Source: Pseudanabaena sp. UWO311
GTDB lineage: Bacteria > Cyanobacteriota > Cyanobacteriia > Pseudanabaenales > Pseudanabaenaceae
Direction of reading: 5' to 3'
Length of the DNA stretch: 64,000 nt
Assembly: GCF_006937785.1 (NCBI RefSeq)
Contig: NZ_SJEE01000020.1
Location: forward strand, 23,624 to 87,623
Position 1 is the stretch's first letter. Each line of letters starts with the position of its first letter. The position numbers were made by a program, and so were the translations under genes. The notes below the pieces were generated by a model. That model searched no databases and was not told where the DNA came from. It saw only the letters and a list, made by a program, of their open reading frames with translations. This document shows, in pieces, positions 16,508 to 26,128 of this stretch.

Positions 16508-18739
16508 ATGACCATTAACCGCAGAGATTTCCTAACTTTTATTGGTGGCATTAGTGGAGCGGTGCTACTTGGTGCGTCTCCTCGCGATCGTCAAATCCTC
16601 AAATTTTCGATGCCTTTCATGCAACCAGAGGAAGGCAGTGAGGCTTTTGCGGCAACATCCTCCCTGCTGAGCTTCAAGCCAATTAAGGGCGTAATGCCCT
16701 TGCTGACAGACATGATTGATCCATCAAAACAGAGTCAGGCTTACAAAAATGCTGAAGTAATTGACGATCTAGTTCTTCCTGAAGGATTTGTCTATGATGT
16801 GATCGCAACATGGGGTGATCCCGTTGGAGACTCACGATTTGGCTATAACAATGATTATCTGTCGCTGATTGAAACTAGCGAAAATGAAGGATATCTAACC
16901 GTCAATTTTGAGTATATTAGCAACATTCCTTGGGAGCAAGCTTTCACTAAAGTGATCGGCAAGTCTTTACCATTCACTGAAGTTGCCGATCAACTCAAAG
17001 CCATGGGTAGCAAAGATATTGATGCTTGGTCATTAGCTGACAATAATCCACTTAAGAACCAAATTAAATTAATTTCCAAAGAAGCATTAATTGATCTTGG
17101 TATTGGCGTAATTTCTGTAAAGCGTGATGCTAATGGTAAATGGGAGCGCACTAATTCCAAAGCCGACCGTCGCGTCACAGGGATATCGGGTTTAGAAGAT
17201 GGTCGCTATCTCAAGGTTACGGGGCCAGCAGCAGAGATTTTCCGTAAGACCAAGGGTTTAGGCTATACCGATAAACTTGGCGATCGCATTATCGGGACAT
17301 TCAATAACTGTGCTGGCGGCACAACTCCTTGGGGAACAGTGCTTAGTGCTGAAGAGAACTATCAAAATTTTGTACCAGAGGAGGTAATGCCCGATGGAAC
17401 TTCCTTCTCACCTAGCAAAAAGAAGTTTACCAAATACGACAATGAACTAGTTGGCATTGCTAATGTATTTGGGCTAGCGGGTAATAAGTATGGCTGGATT
17501 GTGGAGATCAATCCAGCCAATCCTGATGATTTTGGCACTAAGCATACTTGGTTAGGACGCTATCGCCATGAAGCCGTGGGTATTCGTGCCGAAGCGGGTA
17601 AGCCTTTAGTATTTTATTCTGGCTGCGATCGCCGTGGTGGACATCTCTATAAATTTGTAAGTAAAGGTGTTGTTACCGATCCGAAAGACAAAGCAAATTC
17701 TAAGCTTTTAGAAACGGGAATGCTTTATGCCGCCAAGTTTAATGCCGATGGGACGGGTAGCTGGATTGCCCTAAATACACTAACCCCAATCAATCCTCAC
17801 AAAATTGATGTCCTCGCAGGAAAAATGTTGCCTCTCCCTAAACGTCCCGAAGGTGGAATTTTTAATGCAACTAAGGAAGATGAGGTTACGAAATTTAAAT
17901 CTAAATTCAAAACCTTGGGAGATCTATACAGTGGCAGCGATCGCGAGAAGCAAGGGGCGATTTTAATCGATGCCCATTATGCAGCTAATGCCGTCGGCGC
18001 AACCTGTACAGCAAGACCTGAAGATACCGAAGTGGCAACAGATGGCTCTTTATTTATTACCTTTACTTCTGGTTCTGCCAGTGACACCGATGGAAGTCCA
18101 GATTTGCGCATCTTTAAGGGTAAAGATGGCAAAGTATACGAATATGGCTGGATCATGCGTTTAAATGAAGAAAGCAATCAGCCTGAGGCAATGAACTTCC
18201 AATGGTCAATGGTTGCGACAGGTGGGGAACCAACCGAAGGAGGTCTTGGTTTTGCGAATCCTGATAACCTAGCGATCGATCGTGGCGGACATCTTTGGAT
18301 GGTTACTGATATGTCCTCTGACAAATACAACCGTGCTATTCCCAGTCGGCAAGACAAATCTGGAAAGCCTGTCAGTCAATCAGATTTACGCGGACTTTAT
18401 GGCAATAGTTCGATTTGGTTTTTGCCAACCTCTGGTGCAGATATTGGCAAAGCATTTCTATTTGGATTTGGCCCAATCGAATGCGAAACCACAGGTCAAT
18501 TCTTCTCTAGCGATCAGCAGACACTTTTTCTATCGGTGCAGCACCCAGGAGAAATCAATGGTACTCGCAAGAACATGACATTTGAATCCCGTAAATTTGC
18601 GATGAGAACTACTAATGGCAAAGAGTTTATACAAACCCGAAAAGTGCCCATTGGCTCCAATTGGCCGACACTAAAGCCAAATGATCCACCTAAGCCTGCG
18701 GTAGTAGCCATTCGTAAAATCAATAACAGCGCTATCTAA
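16508..18739 (+). CDS. phoX: PhoX-type (DUF839) phosphatase, Tat-exported
   Basis: The 743-residue protein starts with a twin-arginine signal (NRRDFLTFIGGISGAVLLGA), as expected for PhoX, which folds with calcium and iron before export. The DUF839 body includes NCAGGTTPWGTVLSAEENY, YRHEAVGIRAEAG and DNLAIDRGGHLWMVTD. PhoX releases phosphate from organic phosphate esters in the periplasm. A Pho-box-like repeat upstream fits that role. The TAA stop is also the first three bases of a 106-base repeat (family B). Confidence 0.85.
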   Translation: MTINRRDFLTFIGGISGAVLLGASPRDRQILKFSMPFMQPEEGSEAFAATSSLLSFKPIKGVMPLLTDMIDPSKQSQAYKNAEVIDDLVLPEGFVYDVIATWGDPVGDSRFGYNNDYLSLIETSENEGYLTVNFEYISNIPWEQAFTKVIGKSLPFTEVADQLKAMGSKDIDAWSLADNNPLKNQIKLISKEALIDLGIGVISVKRDANGKWERTNSKADRRVTGISGLEDGRYLKVTGPAAEIFRKTKGLGYTDKLGDRIIGTFNNCAGGTTPWGTVLSAEENYQNFVPEEVMPDGTSFSPSKKKFTKYDNELVGIANVFGLAGNKYGWIVEINPANPDDFGTKHTWLGRYRHEAVGIRAEAGKPLVFYSGCDRRGGHLYKFVSKGVVTDPKDKANSKLLETGMLYAAKFNADGTGSWIALNTLTPINPHKIDVLAGKMLPLPKRPEGGIFNATKEDEVTKFKSKFKTLGDLYSGSDREKQGAILIDAHYAANAVGATCTARPEDTEVATDGSLFITFTSGSASDTDGSPDLRIFKGKDGKVYEYGWIMRLNEESNQPEAMNFQWSMVATGGEPTEGGLGFANPDNLAIDRGGHLWMVTDMSSDKYNRAIPSRQDKSGKPVSQSDLRGLYGNSSIWFLPTSGADIGKAFLFGFGPIECETTGQFFSSDQQTLFLSVQHPGEINGTRKNMTFESRKFAMRTTNGKEFIQTRKVPIGSNWPTLKPNDPPKPAVVAIRKINNSAI

Positions 18740-18842
18740 TACCAAAACACAAAATGGCTACGCCATTTTGTGTTTTTAAAACCCTTATAGGGTTTGGTTT
18801 TTAATTCACGAAAGTGTAGCCACACTTTCGTGAATTGGTATA
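18737..18842. mobile_element. MITE-like repeat, family B, copy 1
   Basis: A 106-base unit bounded by TAATACCAA and TTGGTATA. It holds two hairpins: one around AAAATGGC/GCCATTTT and one around CACGAAAGTG/CACTTTCGTG. Its first three bases are the stop codon of the phosphatase gene. Equal-length copies lie at 29460-29565 and 63110-63215, with a half copy at 51480-51518. Confidence 0.85.
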
Positions 18843-18948
18843 AAATGACAGAACTAAGCGCTCAAAAGTGATGGGAAGGTATTCATTCAAATCATTTATA
18901 GTTCATGAATGGCGGTGCTGTGCATCGCCATTCATCATTTTAAAGTTG

Positions 18949-20508
18949 TTAACTAAATTTAGTTAACAACTTTAAAAATGACTGTGTGCGTGGAGTCAGC
19001 AAAGTTTTACGATAGGCATCGGCAGCTTTTTTGATCGCATCTGCTTGAGTAGGATAGGAATGGATCACGCCAGAAAGTGCATTTAAGCCCTGCTTTGTGG
19101 CGATCGCTAAAGTGATTTCGCTAATCATTTCGCCAGCATGACGTGCCACAATTGTGGCTCCAAGAATCCGATCTGATCCACGCTGATGCAAGATTTTGAC
19201 AAACCCTTCCGTTTCTCCATCATAAATAGCGCGATCGACGGAAGAGAAAGGAATTTTAATCTCACTGGTTTCTAAACCTTTCGCTTTCGCTTCTTCGGCA
19301 TATAAGCCCACATGGGCGATTTCGGGATCAGTATAAGTCACCCAAGGCATTACCAAATCACTGAGTTTGCTTTTGCCCAAACCAAAGGGAGCAAATAATG
19401 TGTTTTTAATCACGATTCTCGCGGCGGCATCAGCGGCATGGGTAAATTTCCAATTCATGCAAATATCTCCTGCGGCAAAAATCCGTGGGTTCGTAGTCTG
19501 GAGATAATCATTCACGATTACGCCGCGCCGCTTGTCGTAGTCTACGCCCACTGCTTCCAGATTCAATCCCACATTTGGCGATCGCCCTGCACCAACCAGA
19601 ATTTCATCGACTTCAATTTGATTTACAGTTCCATTTTGCTTGTAATGGATGACTTTCCCATTGTCAGTTTTTTCAACTTTGGCGATCGCACAATCAAGCA
19701 CTAAATTCAATCCCTCGCGGATAAATTTTTGCTGGACAATTTCCGCTGCGTCAGCATCTTCGCGATCGAGTAAATGCGGATTTTTATGCAGTAATGTCAC
19801 TTCACAGCCTAAGCGGTAAAAAGCTTGGGCTAATTCACAACCAATGGGACCACCGCCGATCACCGCCAATCTTTTAGGGCGATCGGTCAACGAAAATACA
19901 GTCTCATTGGTTAAATATCCAGCTTCGGTCAGTCCAGCAATTTGAGGATCGGCAGCCCTTGCACCTGTGGCAATTACGGCTTTTTTAAAGCGTAGTTGTA
20001 TATTATTAACTGCGATCGCCTTCTCATTAATAAATTCTGCTGAACCAAGAAATACATCCACGCCGAGATTGCGAAATCGCTCGGCGGAGTCATGGTGACT
20101 AATCCCCGCACGGATTTTGCGCATTCTTTCCATTACTGCGGCAAAGTCAATATCAATATGGTTGGGTGGATTAATGCCAAAGGGAGCCGAGTCAAACATA
20201 TCCGCAACAACTCGAGACGAACGAATTACACATTTAGAAGGAACGCATCCGACATTTAGGCAATCACCACCCATCAAGTTTTTCTCAATCAAGGCAACTT
20301 TTAATCCCAAGCCTAAACCTGCCGCCCCTGCCGCTACTACCAATCCCGCCGTTCCTGCACCAATTACAACCAAGTCGTAAATAGCGGCTGGTTGAGGATT
20401 TACCCAATCTAGAGGATGTACGTTTGCGATCAAATCACGATTATAGGCATCCACAGGCTGAATGAAATCTTCATAGCGATCGCTTGAATATGCTTGGGAT
20501 TGAGTCAT
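18949..20508 (-). CDS. Mercuric reductase-like / dihydrolipoamide dehydrogenase-family flavoprotein
   Basis: A 519-residue class I pyridine nucleotide disulfide oxidoreductase. It has the FAD motif VIGAGTAGLVVAAGAAGLG, the redox-active pair in GGDCLNVGCVPSK, an NAD(P) motif IGGGPIGCELAQAF, FAAGDICMN, and a dimerisation domain with HSYPTQADAI. It lacks the N-terminal heavy-metal domain and the C-terminal double cysteine of true MerA, so mercury reduction is not supported. The physiological substrate is unknown. Confidence 0.85.
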   Translation of the reverse strand: MTQSQAYSSDRYEDFIQPVDAYNRDLIANVHPLDWVNPQPAAIYDLVVIGAGTAGLVVAAGAAGLGLGLKVALIEKNLMGGDCLNVGCVPSKCVIRSSRVVADMFDSAPFGINPPNHIDIDFAAVMERMRKIRAGISHHDSAERFRNLGVDVFLGSAEFINEKAIAVNNIQLRFKKAVIATGARAADPQIAGLTEAGYLTNETVFSLTDRPKRLAVIGGGPIGCELAQAFYRLGCEVTLLHKNPHLLDREDADAAEIVQQKFIREGLNLVLDCAIAKVEKTDNGKVIHYKQNGTVNQIEVDEILVGAGRSPNVGLNLEAVGVDYDKRRGVIVNDYLQTTNPRIFAAGDICMNWKFTHAADAAARIVIKNTLFAPFGLGKSKLSDLVMPWVTYTDPEIAHVGLYAEEAKAKGLETSEIKIPFSSVDRAIYDGETEGFVKILHQRGSDRILGATIVARHAGEMISEITLAIATKQGLNALSGVIHSYPTQADAIKKAADAYRKTLLTPRTQSFLKLLTKFS

Positions 20509-20515
20509 GATTTGA

Positions 20516-20622
20516 TACTGTTGATTAAATTAAGTAAAACGAATCAATAAACTTGTGAAAAGTGTCGCTAAGTAACACTTTTCACAAGTTTATTGATTCA
20601 GGTTTGAGCGCAAAATGCTGTA
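20516..20622. mobile_element. MITE-like palindromic repeat, family A, copy 3
   Basis: A long palindrome (CGAATCAATAAACTTGTGAA arms) around a GCTAAGT-like loop, followed by GGTTTGAGCGCAAAATGCTG and TA. The left end is TACTGTTG rather than TACAGC. It sits in the leader of the flavoprotein gene, 8 bases upstream of its start codon. Confidence 0.7.
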
Positions 20623-21071
20623 GTTCAAGTATAAGCACAGGATAAAAAATCAAAAAATAGAACGCTAAATCAGCATAAAAGTTTTATCCAGTAACTATTT
20701 TAGGCTTGGAAGCTAAAATAGTTACTGGGAGGGCATTTCAGGTTTTTTGTCCTGTACTTAGATTTTTCATTTAAGAACTAAGCGCGTTGTAAAGTCAGTC
20801 CAGAACTAATCTGGATTTTAGTAGTATATTGAGAATAAATTGACGTAAGCAATGCAAATTGTGAAAATTTGTGACGCTGCTGGTAAAAGCAAGTGCTTAA
20901 TATAGGTAAAATCATGAGGAATAAATTTTAAAATACGAGATTTTAAAATTTATTCAATAGATATAGGGTTTTGCGGTAGTTTGAGGTTAGATCGATGTTT
21001 TGTGCCGCATTTGCGTATGAATCATAAGTTAGATTTACCATGAGGCTGGCAACAATACCTGATCAGATAAA
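20623..21071. other. Intergenic region with two palindromes, no gene seen
   Basis: About 450 bases without a supportable gene. It holds a strong hairpin at 20688-20729 (arms CCAGTAACTATTTTAG and complement) and a weaker one near 20917-20956 (AATAAATTTTAAAAT and its complement). The rest is AT-rich and shows no clear promoter. Confidence 0.5.
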
Positions 21072-21749
21072 GTGATACAGATTCCAAATCTTCTTTATAG
21101 TTGCCTTGCAAGTATTCAATACATGAATCCATCTGCTATACAAAATTTGCTTGACGAATCCAAATTGCTGCATGATCATGCACTAAATGACAAACAATAC
21201 ACTATTCCTGCATTTATTAGTAGTTGGATAGCATGGGAAGCTTTACGCACACGCTTTATAAGAGTTGTTATTCACCATAAAGGATGGCTTCTGAAAGATG
21301 CTGATAGCGTCTTGGCCAAGAAAAGAATCAGTAGCATGTCAGCGACTGAATCTGTAATATTAGGTCTAGGGTTGAAGCACCCTCATCAATGGTCTAAGAA
21401 GTCAGCAAAAGGCTGGAAAGCGCTAGCTGAGATTGAGCCATTGCGTCACAGACTTATTCATGGCTTTAAGGCTATGGATCCAATAAGAGTTCAAGCAGCT
21501 ACAAAGGTAGTAATCTGCTCAGTCTCAAATCATGACTGGCTTTCGACTATTCCTATTGTTGATGCATCCAAGGAAAAAGACCGAATTGTTGTGGGTTCAC
21601 TGCTTAAGCACAAGCGGTCGTCGAAAACAACTCATAATCGCTGCATACAAGAATTGGCTGATATTATGAATGTCGATCTAAACAAGGTTACAAAGCCTCT
21701 GCCAAGCCTTGATCGTCTTGAGGATATGCTTAAGGTTTTTATATCTTGA
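21072..21749 (+). CDS. HEPN-like protein, possible integron-cassette gene
   Basis: A 225-residue protein, mostly helical. The segment L-R125HRLIH130-GF fits the R-x4-H motif of HEPN domains, which in many toxins and defence proteins marks a ribonuclease. I do not recognise a specific family. The GTG at 21072 opens the frame; ATG at 21123 (MNPSAIQNLL) is an equally good start and gives 208 residues. By eye the gene has no HIP1 octamer, unlike its neighbours, and it is followed by an attC-like imperfect palindrome, so acquisition by transfer is likely. Confidence 0.6.
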   Translation: MIQIPNLLYSCLASIQYMNPSAIQNLLDESKLLHDHALNDKQYTIPAFISSWIAWEALRTRFIRVVIHHKGWLLKDADSVLAKKRISSMSATESVILGLGLKHPHQWSKKSAKGWKALAEIEPLRHRLIHGFKAMDPIRVQAATKVVICSVSNHDWLSTIPIVDASKEKDRIVVGSLLKHKRSSKTTHNRCIQELADIMNVDLNKVTKPLPSLDRLEDMLKVFIS

Positions 21750-21782
21750 AGGAATATTTGGTATTGTGAGCAACCATGCAAT

Positions 21783-21875
21783 ATCTAACAAGCGCGTGCA
21801 CTCGGAACGGATATAGACGCTATCGGTTATGATGCAAATATTGTTGCCGTCCGCTGACGCGCAAGCCGTTATACC
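21783..21875 (+). repeat. attC-like imperfect palindrome after the HEPN gene
   Basis: The left part, TCTAACAAGCGCGTGCACTC plus GGAACGG, pairs imperfectly with the right part, CCGTCCGCTGACGCGCAAGC plus CGTTATACC. The right edge GTTATAC (21868-21874) fits the GTTRRRY core of integron recombination sites. From that GTT onward about 115 bases are homologous to 41187-41303 after another orphan gene. No integrase is in the window. Confidence 0.5.
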
Positions 21876-22214
21876 GAATCGAAACGCCCGTTAAAGCTGT
21901 CTTTTGTTAGCCGAAAATAGGCAAGCAAAAATGGTTGACTTCGTTGATTAGTTCCGAAAGGTTATTGGCGATCGCAAAGTCAAATAATAGCACTGTTGGA
22001 TAATAACGACTAGAATCGCTGAAACCCTCACAGAGAAAAGCTTTCAAGCCTTTTGATTAAATGTCCTTGAAACTTTTGCCCAGACTAGGTTACAAAACTT
22101 TTTGATTGCCCAACAGGGCTAATTATTAAGCAATCGCCAATAATTGATCACTTTTATTGCTAAGCACTAAGTACGAGACAAAAAGATTTGAGAAGCGATA
22201 CAAAGTATCGCTTC
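21876..22214. other. Intergenic region, shared repeat then no gene seen
   Basis: The first 110 bases match the sequence downstream of the attC-like site at 41187. The remainder, about 230 bases, shows no gene, only one HIP1-like site (GGCGATCGC at about 21967) and a short inverted repeat near 22190-22220 (GAGAAGCGATAC) overlapping the DoxX gene end. Confidence 0.45.
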
Positions 22215-22589
22215 TCAAATCTTCTTGGTGTACCACCAAGCCCAAGCGATGAGGACTGCTTGCAATGGCAACCGCCCCCATCGTAATAAGTCTGAGTCGG
22301 GAATTCCATCCATTTGAATACGATTAACTGCCATGTTGATATTGGCAGGAAATACAGCAATGAATAGGGCGATCAATCCCCATGCTGCGGCTTGACTGAC
22401 TGGGGGAACTAACAAGCCAACTCCACCTAAAATTTCAAATACGCCACTAATGTAAACCAAAGCTAAAGGATAAGGTAAAAAAGAAGGAACGATCTTCACA
22501 AATGGATCGGGCGTTACCCAGTGAAGTGTCCCTGCGGTAATCATGAATATCGCAAGCAAGACCCGTAAAACTGATTTAATTGTGAGCAT
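22215..22589 (-). CDS. DoxX-family membrane protein
   Basis: The 124-residue protein has four hydrophobic helices and the DoxX-like features FMITAGTLHWVTPDPF and SGVFEILGGVGLL. Members are small inner-membrane proteins, some tied to oxidative stress or to thiosulfate:quinone oxidoreductase. The start is one base from the stop of the DUF72 gene upstream on the same strand, so the two are likely one operon. Confidence 0.8.
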   Translation of the reverse strand: MLTIKSVLRVLLAIFMITAGTLHWVTPDPFVKIVPSFLPYPLALVYISGVFEILGGVGLLVPPVSQAAAWGLIALFIAVFPANINMAVNRIQMDGIPDSDLLRWGRLPLQAVLIAWAWWYTKKI

Positions 22590-22590
22590 A

Positions 22591-23475
22591 TCAAAATAGT
22601 GTTAATTGTTGCGGTGGCGGAGTTAGATCATTCCAAGGCAATGCTGGCACTGGAACATTTGCTTTTTCTAACATTTCCTGAAAATATTTAGCATTGTGTG
22701 GCGATCGCTCTTCGATTGGACAATGCATAAAAAAATAAATTTGGGTTCCATTTGCTAACCAGTCTTGCAAATAGGTCATCCATTCTTGCCAAAAACGAAC
22801 ATTTAAATCGCGATCTGGATGGCTAACAAAACGGACAATGCTAAAGGGTGCTGTCACCACAGGTTGCAAAGGTAAATTGGGCTTGCGCCTTTCCTGCTGC
22901 ACAGGGATCGACAATGCGCGATCAATTTCCGCACCTAAGGGTAGATCGTATATTGGTCGAGAATCGAGTAAGACTCTACCAATACCTAGATTTTGCAATA
23001 AAACATTGAGGCGATCGCGATGGGGCGCTTTAAACCAATCCCCATGACGTACTTCCAGCGCAATTTGATAGTTTTTTGTCGGCAAAGCTCTGAGAAAACT
23101 TTCTAAATCAACAAAATTAACTGGGCTATAGCTCGGTGGCAGTTGGACAAATAGCACACCTAAGCGATCGCCAAATCCAGACATTAAACCTAAAAAATGT
23201 AGTGCCTGATCCAGATATGGCAATAGCAAACCATTATGGGTTAACTGTTTTGGAAACTTTGGGCAAAACTTAAAATTTGCGGGCGTATCCTTTGCCCAGC
23301 GCTCAACAGTCTGGAGATCGGGGATCACATAAAAAGTTGAATTTACCTCGACGGTTGCTAGGCGATCGCTATAGAGCTGCAAAAATTCCGTTGAGCGACT
23401 ACCCCTAGGATAAAAATCTCCAACCCAACCTTTATAAGCCCAAACCGCACAACCTAAATAAAACTTCAAGTCCAT
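22591..23475 (-). CDS. DUF72 (YecE-like) protein
   Basis: A 294-residue TIM-barrel-like protein of the DUF72 family, recognised by GCAVWAYKGWVGDFYPRG at the start, VEVNSTFYVIPDLQTVERWA and FVQLPPSYSP. The family occurs in all domains of life; its biochemical role is still unsettled. It is directly upstream of the DoxX gene with a one-base gap. A hairpin-free leader precedes the ATG at 23475. Confidence 0.85.
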   Translation of the reverse strand: MDLKFYLGCAVWAYKGWVGDFYPRGSRSTEFLQLYSDRLATVEVNSTFYVIPDLQTVERWAKDTPANFKFCPKFPKQLTHNGLLLPYLDQALHFLGLMSGFGDRLGVLFVQLPPSYSPVNFVDLESFLRALPTKNYQIALEVRHGDWFKAPHRDRLNVLLQNLGIGRVLLDSRPIYDLPLGAEIDRALSIPVQQERRKPNLPLQPVVTAPFSIVRFVSHPDRDLNVRFWQEWMTYLQDWLANGTQIYFFMHCPIEERSPHNAKYFQEMLEKANVPVPALPWNDLTPPPQQLTLF

Positions 23476-23681
23476 ATTTCTGTAACCGAGAGAAGCGCAA
23501 GCTTTCTTTAATTCTAAACGGCTTCAGAGATTGAGCCCCCAATGAGCGCAATCTCCCCAAAAAACTGATCTCATAAGTGAATCTGCCCTGCAGTATATGA
23601 ATATCTGATAATAAGCTGATTGTTCTATAAGAATAAACTATGCTAATTTATGTCAAAGTTTCTTAATCAAGGGAATCAAAT

Positions 23682-24254
23682 ATGCCGCATTCAGTTGACT
23701 TAGATAAAGAGCAGACAACCATTCCTTTGAATGGCGTGGAATCAAATACGCAGCATTTAGTTGATTCAGATAAAGATCAGACAATCACTTCATGGGATGG
23801 CAAAACTCTGCGTAGTCGAATTGTCAAAACTTTGGAGCTGGTGCAAGACGCGATCGCGATCTCTCTTTGTATTGGACTGTTTTGCGTCATGGTGTTGCAA
23901 CTTAAAGAGATTTTTCAATCATTATTAACCACTCTGCACTTTCATGACATAACAGCAGATATTTTATTTATCCTCATTTTAGTGGAATTATTTCGGCTAT
24001 TAATTATTTATCTTCAAGAACAGCGAGTTTCCATAGGGGTTTCCGTAGAAGTTACTATCGTTTCGGTATTGCGAGAAGTGATTGTTAAAGGGTTGCTAGA
24101 GGTCGAATGGAAGCAAGTCATGGCTACCTGTGCATTTTTAATTGCGCTAGCCCTACTATTAGTAGTTCGGGTTTGGCTGCCACCCACATTTGAAGGAGTT
24201 GATCCCCAACAAATAGCCTCCGCACGACGCAAGGACAAAAAAATAACAGAATGA
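23682..24254 (+). CDS. psiE: PsiE-family membrane protein
   Basis: A 190-residue protein with a charged N-terminus of about 55 residues, in which a segment is repeated (VDLDKEQTTIPLNGVESNTQ and VDSDKDQTITSWDG), followed by four hydrophobic helices typical of PsiE (ITADILFILILVELFRLLII and LREVIVKGLLEVEW). E. coli psiE is phosphate-starvation inducible. No convincing Pho box was seen upstream here. The TGA stop starts the first of four hairpins before the convergent regulator gene. Confidence 0.75.
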   Translation: MPHSVDLDKEQTTIPLNGVESNTQHLVDSDKDQTITSWDGKTLRSRIVKTLELVQDAIAISLCIGLFCVMVLQLKEIFQSLLTTLHFHDITADILFILILVELFRLLIIYLQEQRVSIGVSVEVTIVSVLREVIVKGLLEVEWKQVMATCAFLIALALLLVVRVWLPPTFEGVDPQQIASARRKDKKITE

Positions 24255-24477
24255 AATATAAAGGGGCGCGTTGCGCCCCTTTATATTTCATTCCAGCAAT
24301 TCTAAATTATGAAACCTATTTTGGGTTTTCAGTGCCTGCGGCGCTGAAAACCCAAAATAGGTTTTGATGTAAGTCCGCCATTGGTGGACTTGCATCAAAA
24401 CCTATTTTTATAATGAGCATTGCTAGTTTCATTTTGTAAAAGAAAAGAGGGGCGCATTGCACCCCTCCTTTCTTTTA
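24252..24477. repeat. Cluster of four hairpins between convergent genes
   Basis: Four separate palindromes follow each other: 24252-24290 (around GGGGCGC/GCGCCCC), 24313-24363 (around TTTTCAG/CTGAAAA), 24361-24401 (AAGTCC/GGACTT) and 24437-24477 (GGGGCGC/CACCCC). The first contains the psiE stop codon and the last the stop of the regulator gene. The outer edges around 24295 (CAGCAATTCT) and 24416 (AGCATTGCTAG) may be a decayed inverted repeat of a composite miniature element. Confidence 0.7.
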
Positions 24478-24846
24478 CTTGACTTGGCTAAGTAACTGCT
24501 TAATTGTTTTGATTAATTCAGGTGGATGATAGGGCTTAGTTAAGTAAGCATCTGCCCCCTGCTTCATGCCCCAGTACTTATCAAACTCCTCACTTTTGGT
24601 TGTACACATAATTACGGGTACATTCTTCGTAGAGGCATTATTTTTGATCCAACGGCATAACTCATAACCATTCATTTGAGGCATGACCACATCAGTAACA
24701 ACGAGATCAGGAGTTAAAGCTTTGAGCTTTTCAACTGCCTCAGCACCGTTATTGGCTTCCGTAACTTCTATACCATGTTGCTTTAAATGTGCTGAGACCA
24801 TCTCCAACACCATCGGACTATCGTCCACTACGAGGACTTTTACCAT
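24475..24846 (-). CDS. CheY-like single-domain response regulator (PilH/PixH type)
   Basis: A stand-alone receiver of 123 residues with the acidic pocket D8-D9, phosphoacceptor D52 in VVTDVVMP and the lysine in YLTKPYHPPEL. No output domain is present, so it works through protein contact. The sequence style (MNGYELCRWIKNN and MCTTKSEEFDKYWGMKQGADAY) is that of the cyanobacterial PilG/PilH/PixH regulators of type IV pilus motility and phototaxis. Its partner kinase is not adjacent. Confidence 0.85.
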   Translation of the reverse strand: MVKVLVVDDSPMVLEMVSAHLKQHGIEVTEANNGAEAVEKLKALTPDLVVTDVVMPQMNGYELCRWIKNNASTKNVPVIMCTTKSEEFDKYWGMKQGADAYLTKPYHPPELIKTIKQLLSQVK

Positions 24847-25135
24847 GACTGCTTTCCTTGTTTTCCAGTTGTGCGTTAGCGAAAATCGTTATCAAAACTC
24901 AATAACCTTGAATATTAAGCCAGTTTAGAACGATCAATTGCTACTGCAATCATAAAATTTCTAAAACCTTAAAAGTAAGATAAGGTTAAGAATATTGCCT
25001 AATCAACATTAACTGTTTTTTTGATTGTGTCTTTACAGAATTGTTGACTCAACTCTATTTAATCAATGAATAATACCAACGTTTGTTAATTGATATTGTT
25101 GACAGTATATCAGAATGCATCTTGGTTAGAGTGCT

Positions 25136-26128
25136 ATGGCAATGGTTACAGTTGAAGGTTTGAGCAAAATTTATAATATTGCGGTCAAAGATGCGGGAAT
25201 AGTTGGCACTCTCAAACACTTTTGGCATCGTCAATATCGGGCGATCGCTGCGGTTAAAGATATTTCCTTCGCGATCGCATCTGGTGAAATGGTTGGATTT
25301 TTGGGGCCAAATGGGGCAGGCAAAACGACAACGCTGAAAATGCTAACGGGCTTAATCCATCCTTCATCGGGGTATGTCCAAGTAGCAGGACATATCCCCT
25401 TTCAGCGAGATAATAGTTTTTTACAAAAAATCACCTTAGTCATGGGGCAGAAACAACAATTAATTTGGGATCTGCCAGCCCTAGATTCTTTAAAAATGAA
25501 TGCGGCGGTGTACGACATTCCTGACAAATTATTTAAGCATCGCCTCGGTGAACTGACAGAGATGCTATCGCTGGAAGGAAAGCTCTCGCAGCCTATGCGC
25601 AAGCTCTCTCTCGGTGAGCGCATGAAGGCAGAACTACTAGCGGCTTTGTTGCATCAGCCGCAAGTTTTGTTTTTAGATGAGCCAACCTTAGGCTTAGATG
25701 TGAATGCTCAAGCGAGTGTACGAGAATTTTTGCGGGAATATAATCAGCGATACCAAGCGACGATTATATTGACAAGTCACTATATGGCAGACATTACGGC
25801 TTTATGTAAGCGGGTGTTGCTGATCCATGAAGGTGGACTAATCTACGATGGCAGTCTCGAAGGTCTGCATAATAATTTTGCGCCCTATCGAGAGGTGCGC
25901 GTTGAGCTATCCCACCCAATTACCGATCGCGAAGGTTTACAGAAATATGGTCAAATCTTAAATATTGATGGTCAAGCAGTTTGTTTTTTAGTGCCGCGAG
26001 AAAAATTGACTAAGGTGGTTTCACAAATTCTTGCCGAATTAGAGATTCTTGATTTATCGGTAAATGAACCTGCGATCGAAGAAGTAATCGGTCGTGTTTT
26101 CCGCGCTGGTAGTGTCGAGCAGAACTAA
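25136..26128 (+). CDS. ABC-2 type transporter ATP-binding protein
   Basis: A 330-residue ATPase subunit with Walker A GPNGAGKTTT, signature LSLGERMKAEL, Walker B VLFLDEPTLGLD and the switch histidine in LTSHYMADI. The C-terminal 80 or so residues are the usual extension of NatA/DrrA-like exporters. A membrane subunit would be expected next, but the following gene is convergent and unrelated, so the permease is elsewhere. ATG start at 25136. Confidence 0.85.
   Translation: MAMVTVEGLSKIYNIAVKDAGIVGTLKHFWHRQYRAIAAVKDISFAIASGEMVGFLGPNGAGKTTTLKMLTGLIHPSSGYVQVAGHIPFQRDNSFLQKITLVMGQKQQLIWDLPALDSLKMNAAVYDIPDKLFKHRLGELTEMLSLEGKLSQPMRKLSLGERMKAELLAALLHQPQVLFLDEPTLGLDVNAQASVREFLREYNQRYQATIILTSHYMADITALCKRVLLIHEGGLIYDGSLEGLHNNFAPYREVRVELSHPITDREGLQKYGQILNIDGQAVCFLVPREKLTKVVSQILAELEILDLSVNEPAIEEVIGRVFRAGSVEQN

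Noticed and set aside
18949..20508. True mercuric reductase (MerA)
   Set aside because: The C-terminal double cysteine and the N-terminal metal domain are missing and there is no mer regulator or transporter nearby.
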